A stretch of DNA of 15,667 nt from CAIXYX01 sp043806415 (GCA_043806415.1 JAZDHB010000111.1:1-15667); one strand, 5' to 3'. Numbered from the stretch's first letter, positions 1 through 6,882 are shown. Translations and numbers: made by a program. The notes: generated by a model not told the origin, from the letters alone.

Positions 1-1
1 T

Positions 2-730
2 ATCCCGGCCAGCATCACGGTGAACGGAACCGGGAGCGGCACGTTCGGCATGTCGCTCGACATCATCCCGCCGCTGGGAGAGGTCTTGACGAAGACCCAA
101 GGGCCGGTGTTCCTGATGGGACCTTCGGGCACGACGTTCTCACCCAACCTGACCATGGTGATCGATTACTCGCTGATGACCAGCTCGGTGACGACGATCG
201 AAGCGTTGGCCGCGGGCGGCTATCTGCAGCTCAAGCGTTGCGACGCCGCAGGCGCCAACTGCGAGAACATCGCATTCACGATCAACACGGAAACCAAGAA
301 GCTGACGTTCAGCACGGACCACTTCTCCACGTTCGCCATGTATGACGGCACGCCATCCGGAAGCACGGGAGGCAACACGGGCTCCGGAAGCGGCGGCGGC
401 TCGTTCGCCGGAAAGACCCTCCCGCCAGCCAGCAAGGTGGAACAGGTCACGCCGACGCCCGCGCCAGTCGAGCCGACCAAGCCGGAGGAAACAATAACCC
501 CGGCCAAAACACCAACAGAGCCGACGACGCCGGAAGTCACTCCGACCGAGAAGACGGCAGTAGAAGAGGCACCGGCACAGATTGAGCAGCCGACCCCGAG
601 CCCAGATAATGGGATATGGAGCCTTGTCGCCGCCGCCGGAGTGGCGGGTGTCGGAGCGAGTTTGGTCATCCTCGTGATCATCGCGGGAGCGGCTTGGTAT
701 GCCTTCAAGGGCAAGAAGGGCAAGAACTGA
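2..730 (+). CDS. Surface-anchored protein, C-terminal part (5' end outside window)
   Basis: The reading frame is open to the first bases of the window, so this is the last 242 residues of a longer protein; the GTG at 20 is an internal valine codon. Visible order: a beta-rich Gly/Ser/Thr-containing domain ending near FSTFAMYDG, a Gly/Ser linker, a long Pro/Thr/Glu linker with repeated PTP and EPT units, then a hydrophobic helix of about 20 residues (VAAAGVAGVGASLVILVIIA) and a basic tail KGKKGKN. This is the layout of an archaeal cell-surface protein whose ectodomain stands off the membrane on a stalk that is probably O-glycosylated. No enzymatic motif is visible and the family was not recognised. 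A T-run follows the TGA stop. The next gene has a similar C-terminal anchor, so both may belong to the cell envelope. Confidence 0.8.
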   Translation: MPASITVNGTGSGTFGMSLDIIPPLGEVLTKTQGPVFLMGPSGTTFSPNLTMVIDYSLMTSSVTTIEALAAGGYLQLKRCDAAGANCENIAFTINTETKKLTFSTDHFSTFAMYDGTPSGSTGGNTGSGSGGGSFAGKTLPPASKVEQVTPTPAPVEPTKPEETITPAKTPTEPTTPEVTPTEKTAVEEAPAQIEQPTPSPDNGIWSLVAAAGVAGVGASLVILVIIAGAAWYAFKGKKGKN

Positions 731-741
731 TTGCCCTATCC

Positions 742-766
742 TTTTTTATTTTCATTTTCTCTTTTC
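742..766 (+). terminator. T-rich archaeal-type terminator
   Basis: A run of six T at 742-747 opens a 25-base stretch that is almost entirely T with a few C and A, directly after the stop of the upstream surface protein. Archaeal RNA polymerase terminates at such U-tracts without needing a hairpin. The same AT-rich patch could also act as a weak promoter for the gene starting at 806. Confidence 0.5.
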
Positions 767-805
767 ATTAGCTATGGAACCCAATGGATCGGACGGGTCG
801 CACTC

Positions 806-2461
806 ATGAACGCCCGCCTGATTTTCCTTGTCCTTGCCCTCTCGCTCTGCGCGGGCGGGGCGTATGCCCAAGCCGCCCCGGACGCGTGCGCCCCAGCCCT
901 CCGTTCGTTTGCAGGCGCGAATGAAAGCGCGGGATACGTAACAGTCATGGGAGTGGAGGACGGGAACGGCACCGGGGCATCGGACGCCGCCTATCTGATG
1001 CTAAGGGACGGGCAGCCGTTCGCCATGTTTTATCCCAATTGCTCCGTGATGACGTCCGAGACGGACTTGCGGGAGAACCTAGTGCGCTATTACGGGCAGC
1101 AGGAACTCGCCCGGAAAGCCAAGGAGGCCGCCGGGAGGATGCACGGCGAGGTGGTGGCGCTGGCCGAGGTGCGCGAAAACGGGCAGGAATCCGAATGCCG
1201 CCGGCTCACCGGCATGGACCTGCACCCTTGCGATTCGTTCGCCTCGTGCCAGTACGCCTGCTATTCGGTGACATCCTATTGCTATCCCATCGCCTTGGGG
1301 GCCGGCCGGGAATTTGTCGATGAGCTTTGGAAATACGCCAACGCCAGCCGGCGCCTGGACGCAGCCGTCGGGAACGAAACCATAGAATACGGAAGGCTGG
1401 AGGCTTCGTTCAGTTCCGAAGCTTTCGCAAGATACCGGGTCTTGGAGCGGGAAGTGAACAAGGCCGCGAGCCGGATGCTCGACAGCGCACTTATCAACTG
1501 GATTTGCCCGCAGCCCGATTTCGACATGGCCTCGCTGACGGAAGCGGAGCGCGACATGACAGATGCCGAATACGCGCTGGCGCCGTATGCCAGGACCGAG
1601 CGCCTGGCCGAACGGATGGCATTGCGTCCCGTGGAGGGAACGGACGGAGCGCCCGGCGCGAACCTGCCCTCCCTCGTGGCGGGCGCCATGCTGTCGGCGG
1701 CCCCGGGCGCGAACGACAGCGCTTCAGGCGCCGAACAAGCCTCGGACGCGGGCGGGCCGTGCTCGGCCACGATCATGCACCAGATATTGTCGGGGGCCGA
1801 CGCGTCCAGTGCGAAGGTCACCATCTCCACGAACAACTGCACGCTCGGGGCGTTCGAATTCTCCGACACGATCCCGCCGATATTCAGCCCGGACATGATG
1901 GAGATAAAATGGAGCATCAATCCCTCTTCGATCGGCGTCGGCACGGTTGTCTGGGATTTCGCGGGGCTGGAAAAGGACGAGACCATCACGATGACATACA
2001 CCGTGCCTCGCTGGATCGGTTTCAGCAAGGTGGACGGATTCAACGGCACCGGAATCACCTTGCTTGGATCCGGCGAAAAGGATGGAAAAAATGCGCAATC
2101 CAACGAAACGGGAACAGGAGCCGGCGCGAACGCAGATGCCGCGCGGGCGGATGCGAATGCGGGCAATTCGGGCGCGGCTTCGGATGCCGTACCGGCCCGG
2201 GCGAACCGGACGCGGGTGATGGAGTGGGAAAAACGAACGGAATGGACCCCGAATGGATCCGGCTCGCGAGAGGAACCGGCCAGCCTGCCCGAAACCGCGC
2301 AAGCCGCGCGGATCCCGGCTTCTGCGGATCCGGATGCCGGGCGGGCCGGCCTGGCAGGAGACATGCCGTTGCGCGCGATCGGTTTCGCACTCGTCGTGAT
2401 CGTCGTGGCGGCGGCATTTCTCGCGAGGCCGAAAGGCGGGAAAACTCCCCGAAAACCCTGA
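806..2461 (+). CDS. Secreted membrane-anchored protein of unknown function
   Basis: The product is 551 residues. The start was placed at ATG 806 because it begins a clean signal peptide (MNARLIFLVLALSLCAGGAYAQA). An in-frame TTG at 731 would put 25 unlikely residues in front. The ectodomain has several Cys, including a cluster around residues 150-180 and pairs near PCSATIM and NNCTLG, consistent with disulfides outside the cell. A beta-rich segment (about residues 320-420, with WSINPSSIGVGTVVWDF and ITMTYTVP) resembles the domain just before the anchor in other archaeal surface proteins. A low-complexity Ala/Gly/Asn/Asp stalk follows, then a hydrophobic helix (IGFALVVIVVAAAFLA) and a basic tail. 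No catalytic motif was recognised. No Shine-Dalgarno sequence is visible. The neighbouring upstream gene also encodes a C-terminally anchored surface protein. Confidence 0.8.
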   Translation: MNARLIFLVLALSLCAGGAYAQAAPDACAPALRSFAGANESAGYVTVMGVEDGNGTGASDAAYLMLRDGQPFAMFYPNCSVMTSETDLRENLVRYYGQQELARKAKEAAGRMHGEVVALAEVRENGQESECRRLTGMDLHPCDSFASCQYACYSVTSYCYPIALGAGREFVDELWKYANASRRLDAAVGNETIEYGRLEASFSSEAFARYRVLEREVNKAASRMLDSALINWICPQPDFDMASLTEAERDMTDAEYALAPYARTERLAERMALRPVEGTDGAPGANLPSLVAGAMLSAAPGANDSASGAEQASDAGGPCSATIMHQILSGADASSAKVTISTNNCTLGAFEFSDTIPPIFSPDMMEIKWSINPSSIGVGTVVWDFAGLEKDETITMTYTVPRWIGFSKVDGFNGTGITLLGSGEKDGKNAQSNETGTGAGANADAARADANAGNSGAASDAVPARANRTRVMEWEKRTEWTPNGSGSREEPASLPETAQAARIPASADPDAGRAGLAGDMPLRAIGFALVVIVVAAAFLARPKGGKTPRKP

Positions 2462-2470
2462 TTTGGCCGT

Positions 2471-2499
2471 GGCGGCCCGAGCCGCCTGTTTCTTTTCTC
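2471..2499 (+). terminator. Hairpin plus T-rich tract
   Basis: GGCGGC (2471-2476) can pair with GCCGCC (2481-2486) around a CCGA loop, and a pyrimidine tract TGTTTCTTTTCTC follows. It lies just after the stop of the membrane-anchored protein gene, so it probably ends that transcript. A run of six T at 2531-2536 is a second candidate stop. Confidence 0.5.
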
Positions 2500-2579
2500 G
2501 AACAGGTCCGCGTTTCTTGCTTATTTGACCTTTTTTCAAACGCTTATGGCAAACACGAAAAATAAACGATTGAATGCCG

Positions 2580-2598
2580 GGCGGGCTCGAGGCCCGCC
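2580..2598. repeat. Seven-base-pair perfect hairpin
   Basis: GGCGGGC (2580-2586) pairs with GCCCGCC (2592-2598) around the loop TCGAG. It is not followed by a T-run, so it is not an obvious terminator. Confidence 0.5.
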
Positions 2599-2741
2599 TT
2601 GGCCTCGCGCAAAAGCGGGCTCGACGTTGGTTCCGGGCAGCGCATTTTTGAGCCGAGCTGCGGGCGGGGCGTTCCGGTCGGCTTTCTTTTCCGCTGCGCG
2701 ATAAGATAAAATCCGCGGGCCGGAGGCAAATACCGACGAGG

Positions 2742-2750
2742 TTTATTATT
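2742..2750 (+). promoter_or_regulatory. TATA-like box of proS
   Basis: TTTATTATT is centred about 26 bases before the proS ATG at 2772. At the usual archaeal spacing, transcription would start at or next to the start codon, giving a leaderless mRNA. No Shine-Dalgarno sequence lies between. Confidence 0.6.
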
Positions 2751-2771
2751 CTTCCCCCCTCTAATCCTTGC

Positions 2772-3266
2772 ATGGACATCGACAAGCACAAGAACTTCTC
2801 CGAATGGTTCAACACCATCATCTCCGAGGCCGCCCTGGCCGATTTGCGCTACAATGTCAAGGGCTTCGTAGTGTTCAGGCCATGGTCAGTCAAGAGCATC
2901 AAGCTCATGTACGCCGCTTACGAGGAGGAATTGGAAAGGAGAGGGCATTCGCCAGCCCTCTTCCCTGCGCTCATCCCGGAAGGGAATTTCAAGATCGAGG
3001 GCGAGCACGTCGAGGGATTCACGCCCCAGGTGTTCTGGGTGGAGCAGGCGGGCGGCAACAAGCTGGAGGAGCGCCTGGCCATGCGCCCCACTTCGGAAAC
3101 GGCGATGTACCAGATGTATGCGCTCTGGATCCAGGGGCTGGCCGATTTGCCGCTCAAGATCTACCAGAGCTGCCAGGTGTGGAGATACGAGACGAAAGCC
3201 ACCAAGCCCTTCTTCCGCTCGCGCGAATTCCACTGGATCGAGGCGCATGACTGCTTCGCAACCTAG
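2772..3266 (+). CDS. proS: Archaeal-type prolyl-tRNA synthetase, N-terminal part ending at an in-frame TAG
   Basis: Prolyl-tRNA synthetase is a class II enzyme that activates proline with ATP and charges tRNA-Pro. This open frame gives 164 residues. It carries the start of the catalytic core: the usual N-terminal segment (FSEWFNTIISEAALAD, VFRPW), the proline-binding loop PTSET (106-110) and the motif 2 region with RYE (138-140) and FRSREFHWIEAH (148-159). It stops at TAG (3264-3266). The same frame continues without a shift into the rest of the enzyme, including motif 3, anticodon-binding domain and zinc-binding tail. In Thermus thermophilus ProRS, as recalled, the equivalent place reads HATREEAEEEVR, so the stop replaces one variable, often charged residue. 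The fragment alone lacks motif 3 and could not be a complete enzyme. The start is supported by the TATA box and the normal N-terminus. Confidence 0.85.
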   Translation: MDIDKHKNFSEWFNTIISEAALADLRYNVKGFVVFRPWSVKSIKLMYAAYEEELERRGHSPALFPALIPEGNFKIEGEHVEGFTPQVFWVEQAGGNKLEERLAMRPTSETAMYQMYALWIQGLADLPLKIYQSCQVWRYETKATKPFFRSREFHWIEAHDCFAT

Positions 3267-3287
3267 AAGGAGGCGCGCGCGCAGGTG
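3264..3287 (+). promoter_or_regulatory. In-frame amber codon followed by Shine-Dalgarno-like site and GTG
   Basis: TAG (3264-3266) interrupts proS. It is followed at once by AAGGAGG (3267-3273), an excellent Shine-Dalgarno match, and by an in-frame GTG at 3285 (11-base gap); an in-frame ATG lies at 3297. This could allow a second polypeptide to start. AAGGAGGCG also encodes Lys-Glu-Ala, which fits the expected protein sequence, so the ribosome-site match may be chance. Confidence 0.4.
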
Positions 3288-4226
3288 CGCGAAGACATGG
3301 AGATGACCGAGGCCGTGCTGCATCTCAAGTTCGGCATCCCGTTCCTCTTCTTCCAGCGCCCGGAGTGGGACAAATTCCCCGGCGCGGTGCACACCTACGC
3401 GGCCGACACGCTCATGCCGGATGGAAGAGTGCTCCAACTGCCCTCGACGCATTTGCTGGGCACGAATTTCGCCAAGGCGTTCAACGTGTATTACCAGGAC
3501 GAGAAAGGCGGGCGCTCGCCGGTGTGGCAGACCTGCTACGGGCCGGCCATCTCGCGCATCTACGGGGCCCTCTTCTCGGTGCACGGGGACAACAAGGGAC
3601 TGGTGCTGCCCTTCGATTTCGCGCCCGTACAGGTGGTCATCGTGCCCATATTGGGCAAAGGGCAGGACGGGAGCGCCGTGCTAAAGTACGCCCAAGCGGT
3701 GGGCGGCCTGCTCACCGAAGCGGGCCTCCGGACGCGCGTCGATTCTTCGCCCAACACGCCGGGCTTCAAGTACAACCAGTGGGAGATGCAGGGCGTGCCG
3801 ATCCGAGTGGAGATCGGAGGGCGGGAAGCCGAAGGAAAAGAACTCACGCTGGTGGTGCGGGACGCGCCGCCGAAGACGAAGAAAACCATCGCCCTGGATT
3901 CGGCCGTATCTGCCATCCGCACGGAAGGCTCGGCACTCTCTTCCCGCCTGCTTGCCAAAGCGGATGCCTATTTCGATTCGCACCTCGCGCACGCCAAGGA
4001 CATGGACGGGCTGAAAGCGGCCCTCGAAAAGGGGTGCATCGTGCGCGTGCCCTACTGCTCGATGGAAAAGAAAGAGGGAAAAGCTTGCGCGGACGAGATA
4101 AAAGCCAAGCTGGTGGGCGACGTGCGCGGGATAAAGTACGAGGAGAAGGCGCCGGCGCACGGGGAGAAATGCGTGTCGTGCGGCAAGGCGGCGAAACATT
4201 GGGCGTATGTGGCGAGGCAGTATTAG
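3285..4226 (+). CDS. proS: Prolyl-tRNA synthetase, C-terminal part
   Basis: This part is 313 residues if begun at GTG 3285, in the same frame as the N-terminal part. It holds the rest of the catalytic domain (EWDKFPGAVHTYAADTLMPDGR; LGTNFAKAFNVYYQD), motif 3 with its ATP-binding arginine region and GDNKGLVLP (101-109), the anticodon-binding domain (from about 113, APVQVVIVPILGKG, with SPNTPGFKYNQWEMQGVP), and the archaeal/eukaryotic-type zinc-binding tail with Cys at 258, 268, 296 and 299. It ends in Tyr, as ProRS of this type normally does, so the TAG at 4224-4226 is a true stop. Joined to the first part across the internal stop, the total is 484 residues plus the stop position, normal for the family. 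No frameshift or missing motif is seen, and codon use is uniform. Either the stop is an artefact, the gene is decaying, the codon is read through, or two chains assemble. Confidence 0.85.
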   Translation: MREDMEMTEAVLHLKFGIPFLFFQRPEWDKFPGAVHTYAADTLMPDGRVLQLPSTHLLGTNFAKAFNVYYQDEKGGRSPVWQTCYGPAISRIYGALFSVHGDNKGLVLPFDFAPVQVVIVPILGKGQDGSAVLKYAQAVGGLLTEAGLRTRVDSSPNTPGFKYNQWEMQGVPIRVEIGGREAEGKELTLVVRDAPPKTKKTIALDSAVSAIRTEGSALSSRLLAKADAYFDSHLAHAKDMDGLKAALEKGCIVRVPYCSMEKKEGKACADEIKAKLVGDVRGIKYEEKAPAHGEKCVSCGKAAKHWAYVARQY

Positions 4227-4270
4227 GCCAGCAGGCATTTTGGCTTATTCCGCGAGGCGGTATCGAGCCG

Positions 4271-4630
4271 TCAAATCGCCATCTTGAATTCTATCTTGTC
4301 CGCCTTGCTCACGGGCTTGAGCGACACGCGCTTGCCGTTCTTCACTTTTTTCAGCGAGATGAGCCGGTTGGCTTCGAGCATCCGGGCGTCGGAATGCACG
4401 TTCTTGAAATCCCGGCCCAATATCCGAGCCAGCGCGAAAAGGGATTTCGGCTTCTTTTCCCGGATCACCTTCATCATGTCGACGCGCTTGTTCGAGAAGA
4501 CTTTGTTGAACGCGTCCATCGATTCAAAGGAGAGAATATAATCTTCTTCTTGGGGGCGCGCGGCCTCGATATCCCGCGTGTCTTTATCGCGCATGGTTTT
4601 CCGGTCGATGATTTCGATCTTTATCTTCAT
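4271..4630 (-). CDS. HTH antitoxin/regulator of a TumE-TumA-type pair (HVO_A0114-like)
   Basis: The product is 119 residues. The start was set at the ATG at 4628-4630 (MKIKIEIIDR), whose A and T overlap the stop of the upstream gene as ATGA, implying coupled translation. A longer in-frame reading to 4972 merely crosses the toxin gene in another frame. The pattern SFESMDAFNKVFSNKRVDMM, SLFALARILGRDFKNVHSDARMLEANRLI matches the archaeal HVO_A0114-type winged-helix family, in which LAR-LGRD-NVH is the recognition-helix region (about 64-85). In known pairs of this kind the HTH protein counters the TumE-family (DUF6516) partner and may repress its own promoter. Here the toxin-like gene is first and the antitoxin second. 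It converges with proS across 44 bases. The family call is from motif memory only. Confidence 0.75.
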   Translation of the reverse strand: MKIKIEIIDRKTMRDKDTRDIEAARPQEEDYILSFESMDAFNKVFSNKRVDMMKVIREKKPKSLFALARILGRDFKNVHSDARMLEANRLISLKKVKNGKRVSLKPVSKADKIEFKMAI

Positions 4631-4926
4631 ATCTCTCCCCTCGTCTTTCGATGAGCGCGCGCCATTTCGTCGAATTTTTCCATGACGGCCTTCCAATCGT
4701 AATCGACGGCCACTTTCTTTCCCTTGAGGTGGATATGGGCCTCCCCGTGGCTGTTGTCGATCCCGAACAAACGCGAATACCTGCCCGTCGCAGGATTCTG
4801 CTGGAGATAGAACAGGCTGTATTTTATCCCATCCGCATATTTTTGGTCTCCGGTAGATATCACTTCGGTGACCTCCAAATCCCCGTATTCGTTGGCATGC
4901 ATGCGTTTCTTGAGAATCTTTTGCAT
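4627..4926 (-). CDS. TumE-family (DUF6516) toxin-like protein
   Basis: The product is 99 residues. Family features visible are GIKYSLFYLQ (33-42), an RLFGIDNSHG segment (52-61) and AHIHLKGK (63-70): a tyrosine-rich strand, then a D-N-x-H and H-x-H cluster, as in TumE/DUF6516 proteins encoded beside HTH partners. The biochemical activity of this family is poorly defined; the clustered His and Asp residues (D57, H60, H64, H66) suggest a catalytic or metal-binding site, which is inference. The start ATG at 4924-4926 follows an AT-rich promoter. GAGG lies upstream but at a long spacing. The stop TGA overlaps the ATG of the HTH gene by ATGA. Composition is somewhat more AT-rich than nearby housekeeping genes, in keeping with a mobile accessory pair. 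Confidence 0.72.
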   Translation of the reverse strand: MQKILKKRMHANEYGDLEVTEVISTGDQKYADGIKYSLFYLQQNPATGRYSRLFGIDNSHGEAHIHLKGKKVAVDYDWKAVMEKFDEMARAHRKTRGEI

Positions 4927-4959
4927 AAACCATGCGCCTCTTTTGTGGCCGCACAGGTG

Positions 4960-4989
4960 TTATATATGGCATGTAAAACCATATAAATA
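4960..4989. promoter_or_regulatory. Back-to-back TATA boxes with inverted repeat (toxin-antitoxin / hydrolase divergent promoter)
   Basis: TTATATAT at 4960-4967 reads as a TATA box on - for the toxin gene (start 4926, implying about an 11-base leader). TATAAATA at 4982-4989 reads as a TATA box on + toward the hydrolase. TATATGG (4963-4969) and CCATATA (4979-4985) form an inverted repeat with a nine-base spacer, so one bound dimer could cover both promoters. Confidence 0.5.
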
Positions 4990-5025
4990 CTGCGTCGGCT
5001 CGGCAAAAAGACAGGCGCCAGGTTG

Positions 5026-5033
5026 TTTATAAA
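5026..5033 (+). promoter_or_regulatory. Second TATA-like box upstream of the lipoprotein hydrolase
   Basis: TTTATAAA is a symmetric TATA-like octamer. If used on +, transcription would begin near 5055 and give a leader of about 120 bases before ATG 5177. The leader holds only weak short hairpins (for example TTCCG/CGGAA around 5049-5064) and no recognisable riboswitch. Confidence 0.3.
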
Positions 5034-5176
5034 CGGCCGGAGGGCGGGTTTCCGCTCGCGGAAGGGGAAAGAAGAGAGAATTCTAAAAGAATCCGGTTCG
5101 GCCTTGAAGACTCTGCCGTTCAGGCTTGGATCGGCCCGCCGATAAGTCCAAAAAGCTTGCGGAAATAAAAGACAGG

Positions 5177-5938
5177 ATGGAAAAAACGCGTACGGGCGAA
5201 AAAATACTTGTTTTTAGCGTCGTTTCCCTAATCTTCCTCGTCCTGTCCGGCTGCGCCGGGACGGGCGGGACGGCCGGCGCGCCGCCCGTCTCGGTCGTGG
5301 ATGCGTATTACCCGGCCGGCGGCATGCAAATCAACGCCGAGATCTGCCAGCCTCCCAATGCGAGCATGGATACGCCCCGCGTGGTGCTCACCGGCGGGGA
5401 CGGCGTGGACGTGCAGAAACTGAGGCCGGCGTGCGAGGCGTTCGCTCGGGCGGGGTTCGTGGCGCTCGCGCACGACAACGTCAATGGCAGCGTGGAGCAG
5501 AACGTGCAGGCCGTGGTCGGCGGCATCGACTATCTCTCGCGGGGGCGGCCGTCGCGCAAGGTCGGGCTCTGGGCCCATTCAGCCGGAACCATCTTCGCGG
5601 CGTTCGCCGCGTTCATGAGGCCGGCGCAGGTGTCGGCCTTCGTGGAGACGTCGGGCCACATGCAGATTCCCATCTGCGACACGCCCAACGGGGTGCGCGA
5701 GCCGGACTGCCTGGCCTACTGGTCCGAATTCCCAGCCCCCATCATGATCGTGCACGGGCTCAACGACACGGTGGTGGACCCCACCTATGCGCAGGCGTTC
5801 AACGCGCGCCTCGAGCGGATGGGCAAAGCGCACCGGATGCAGCTCGTCGAGGGGAAGGGGCATGAGTTCATGATGGACGTGCCCGGCGTGGTGGCGCAGG
5901 AGGCGCAGTTCTTCAGAAGCAACGGGGGGAGTGGATAA
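5177..5938 (+). CDS. Lipoprotein alpha/beta hydrolase (dienelactone hydrolase-like)
   Basis: The product is 253 residues. ATG 5177 was chosen because it opens a normal lipoprotein signal: basic start MEKTRTGEK, hydrophobic core, lipobox LSGC with Cys26. The TTG at 5126 would add 17 charged residues. The mature part has an alpha/beta-hydrolase fold signature: the nucleophile elbow AHSAG (Ser135), a candidate acid in GLNDTVVDP (Asp197 or Asp201) and the histidine in GKGHEF (His229). The strand VVLTGGDG (69-76) and FVALAHDN (94-101) match the dienelactone hydrolase-like branch. Several Cys (57, 86, 167, 178) could form disulfides outside the cell. It probably cleaves an ester or similar bond at the outer face of the membrane; the substrate is unknown. 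A small membrane protein gene follows within two bases, so the two are likely co-transcribed. Confidence 0.8.
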   Translation: MEKTRTGEKILVFSVVSLIFLVLSGCAGTGGTAGAPPVSVVDAYYPAGGMQINAEICQPPNASMDTPRVVLTGGDGVDVQKLRPACEAFARAGFVALAHDNVNGSVEQNVQAVVGGIDYLSRGRPSRKVGLWAHSAGTIFAAFAAFMRPAQVSAFVETSGHMQIPICDTPNGVREPDCLAYWSEFPAPIMIVHGLNDTVVDPTYAQAFNARLERMGKAHRMQLVEGKGHEFMMDVPGVVAQEAQFFRSNGGSG

Positions 5939-5939
5939 C

Positions 5940-6161
5940 ATGGAGTGGGGGAAATTCATCGCCGACAAGCGCAATATCCGGAACTTGAGCATGGTGGCGG
6001 CCGTGCTGGCCGTCGCCGGCGCGTTCGTGTACGGCTGGTCGCCAGATTTCGGGAACATGTTCCCGTTCCTCGCGGCATCGGTCTTCATCATCATCGCCGA
6101 ATGGTTCATCGTGCTGCCCGCCATCGAATTCGCTTATATGGGAAAGAGGAAGACTCGGTAA
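5940..6161 (+). CDS. Small two-helix membrane protein
   Basis: The product is 73 residues from ATG 5940, one base after the stop of the hydrolase gene; a GTG at 5931 in the same frame is an alternative. GGGGGGAG just upstream could serve as a ribosome site for the ATG. Two hydrophobic segments are visible (about residues 17-33, MVAAVLAVAGAFVYGW; and 42-66, MFPFLAASVFIIIAEWFIVL), with a basic end GKRKTR. There is no recognisable family. The tight spacing suggests it works with, or is simply expressed with, the lipoprotein hydrolase. Confidence 0.65.
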   Translation: MEWGKFIADKRNIRNLSMVAAVLAVAGAFVYGWSPDFGNMFPFLAASVFIIIAEWFIVLPAIEFAYMGKRKTR

Positions 6162-6237
6162 AGGCCGAAGTGCGTGGATGATGGAAGGCCCCTGCGCTCG
6201 GAAGAACGCGGATTGCTCCCAAGTCCGATAGCTCATC

Positions 6238-6246
6238 TTTTTATTA
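6238..6246 (+). promoter_or_regulatory. TATA-like box of the winged-helix gene
   Basis: TTTTTATTA is centred about 26 bases before ATG 6268 with no ribosome site between, the spacing expected for a leaderless archaeal transcript. Confidence 0.6.
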
Positions 6247-6267
6247 CTCCCCGCATTAGGGTGCGCT

Positions 6268-6855
6268 ATGGGAGACGAGGAGATAGCCGTAGAAAACGAG
6301 GGCGCGCCGGCGGCCGGAATCCGGAAGGCAGGCGCAAGAGCGGGCCCGTCCGTCGCCACGCGCGGGGTGCCGGCCGACGAGACGATGTTCCTGCCCTCGC
6401 ACGACTCGCCCCTCATCCGCTCGTTCGAGGACAAGAACGAGAATTTGACGAGGAACCTGTGGGGGCTCGAAGAGGTCGTCACGTTCGTGTTTCCCAAGAA
6501 ATACCAGCCCGTCTACCACGACATCGCGACGAAATTTTTGCTCGCGCTCTCGCAGAAGACGAGGATGGAAGGGCACGAGCTGGCGGATTTCATCACAAAG
6601 AACGACGTCAGCAAGGCGACGTTCTACAACCGGGTGCTGCCCCGACTCCGGCGCGTGGGCATGATAAAAATCGAGCGGCAGACCATCGTGGCCAAAGAGA
6701 GCATGAGAAAATACAGGCCCATGACCGTGCACTTGGCCAAGACGTTCGGCAATTACATGATGAAAATAGGGGACAGCTGGCTGGCGGTGGTGGACGAGGC
6801 GAGGAGCAAGGCGGACCAGCAGAAGAAATTGCTGCAGTTCGGGGAGAAAGAATAG
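6268..6855 (+). CDS. Winged-helix DNA-binding protein
   Basis: The product is 195 residues. The N-terminal 60 residues are polar, Gly/Ala-rich and probably disordered. The middle looks like a winged helix: a helix around YHDIATKFLLALSQ (83-96), an HTH at about 103-131 (GHELADFITKNDVSKATFYNRVLPRLRRVG) and a wing GMIKIERQTIVAKESMRKYRP (131-151). The C-terminal part (152-195) is helical and could mediate dimerisation. This resembles archaeal MarR/ArsR-like regulators, but no specific family was recognised. The gene has its own leaderless-type promoter and a long T-rich terminator, so it is probably monocistronic. It converges with the KaiC-like gene, and whether it regulates that locus is unknown. 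It stops with TAG. Confidence 0.7.
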   Translation: MGDEEIAVENEGAPAAGIRKAGARAGPSVATRGVPADETMFLPSHDSPLIRSFEDKNENLTRNLWGLEEVVTFVFPKKYQPVYHDIATKFLLALSQKTRMEGHELADFITKNDVSKATFYNRVLPRLRRVGMIKIERQTIVAKESMRKYRPMTVHLAKTFGNYMMKIGDSWLAVVDEARSKADQQKKLLQFGEKE

Positions 6856-6882
6856 AAAGAGGAGAAAAGACGGGAAGAAGGG

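Larger units (their letters stand above)
2462..2741. other. Gene-free spacer with hairpins before proS
   Basis: No convincing coding frame and no tRNA cloverleaf were found here. The stretch holds the terminator hairpin at 2471-2486, a T6 run at 2531-2536, a second perfect hairpin at 2580-2598 and a repeated ten-mer GCGGGCTCGA (2581-2590 and 2615-2624). The proS promoter follows. The GC-rich core (about 2575-2700) contrasts with AT-rich edges. Confidence 0.5.

Noticed and set aside
1282..2364. Open frame of 360 codons on - opposite the membrane-anchored protein
   Set aside because: The + frame has a signal peptide and C-terminal anchor; the - frame is low-complexity Ser/Ala/Pro without promoter or motif.
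2575..2700. tRNA or other structured RNA gene before proS
   Set aside because: No T-arm consensus or closing acceptor stem could be matched; only short hairpins and a repeated ten-mer are seen.
3264..3266. General reassignment of TAG to an amino acid such as pyrrolysine
   Set aside because: TAG is the natural end of proS itself (4224-4226, after the expected final Tyr) and of the winged-helix, AT-rich and fic genes, so a global recoding is not supported. Site-specific read-through remains possible.
3365..4654. Open frame of 429 codons on + in another frame across proS and the toxin-antitoxin region
   Set aside because: It crosses convergent genes, is rich in Arg, Gly and His, and shows no motif; it is a composition artefact.
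4631..4972. N-terminal extension of the HTH antitoxin
   Set aside because: This part overlaps the TumE-like gene in another frame, and the ATGA overlap at 4627-4630 gives a better start that begins at the family's usual N-terminus.
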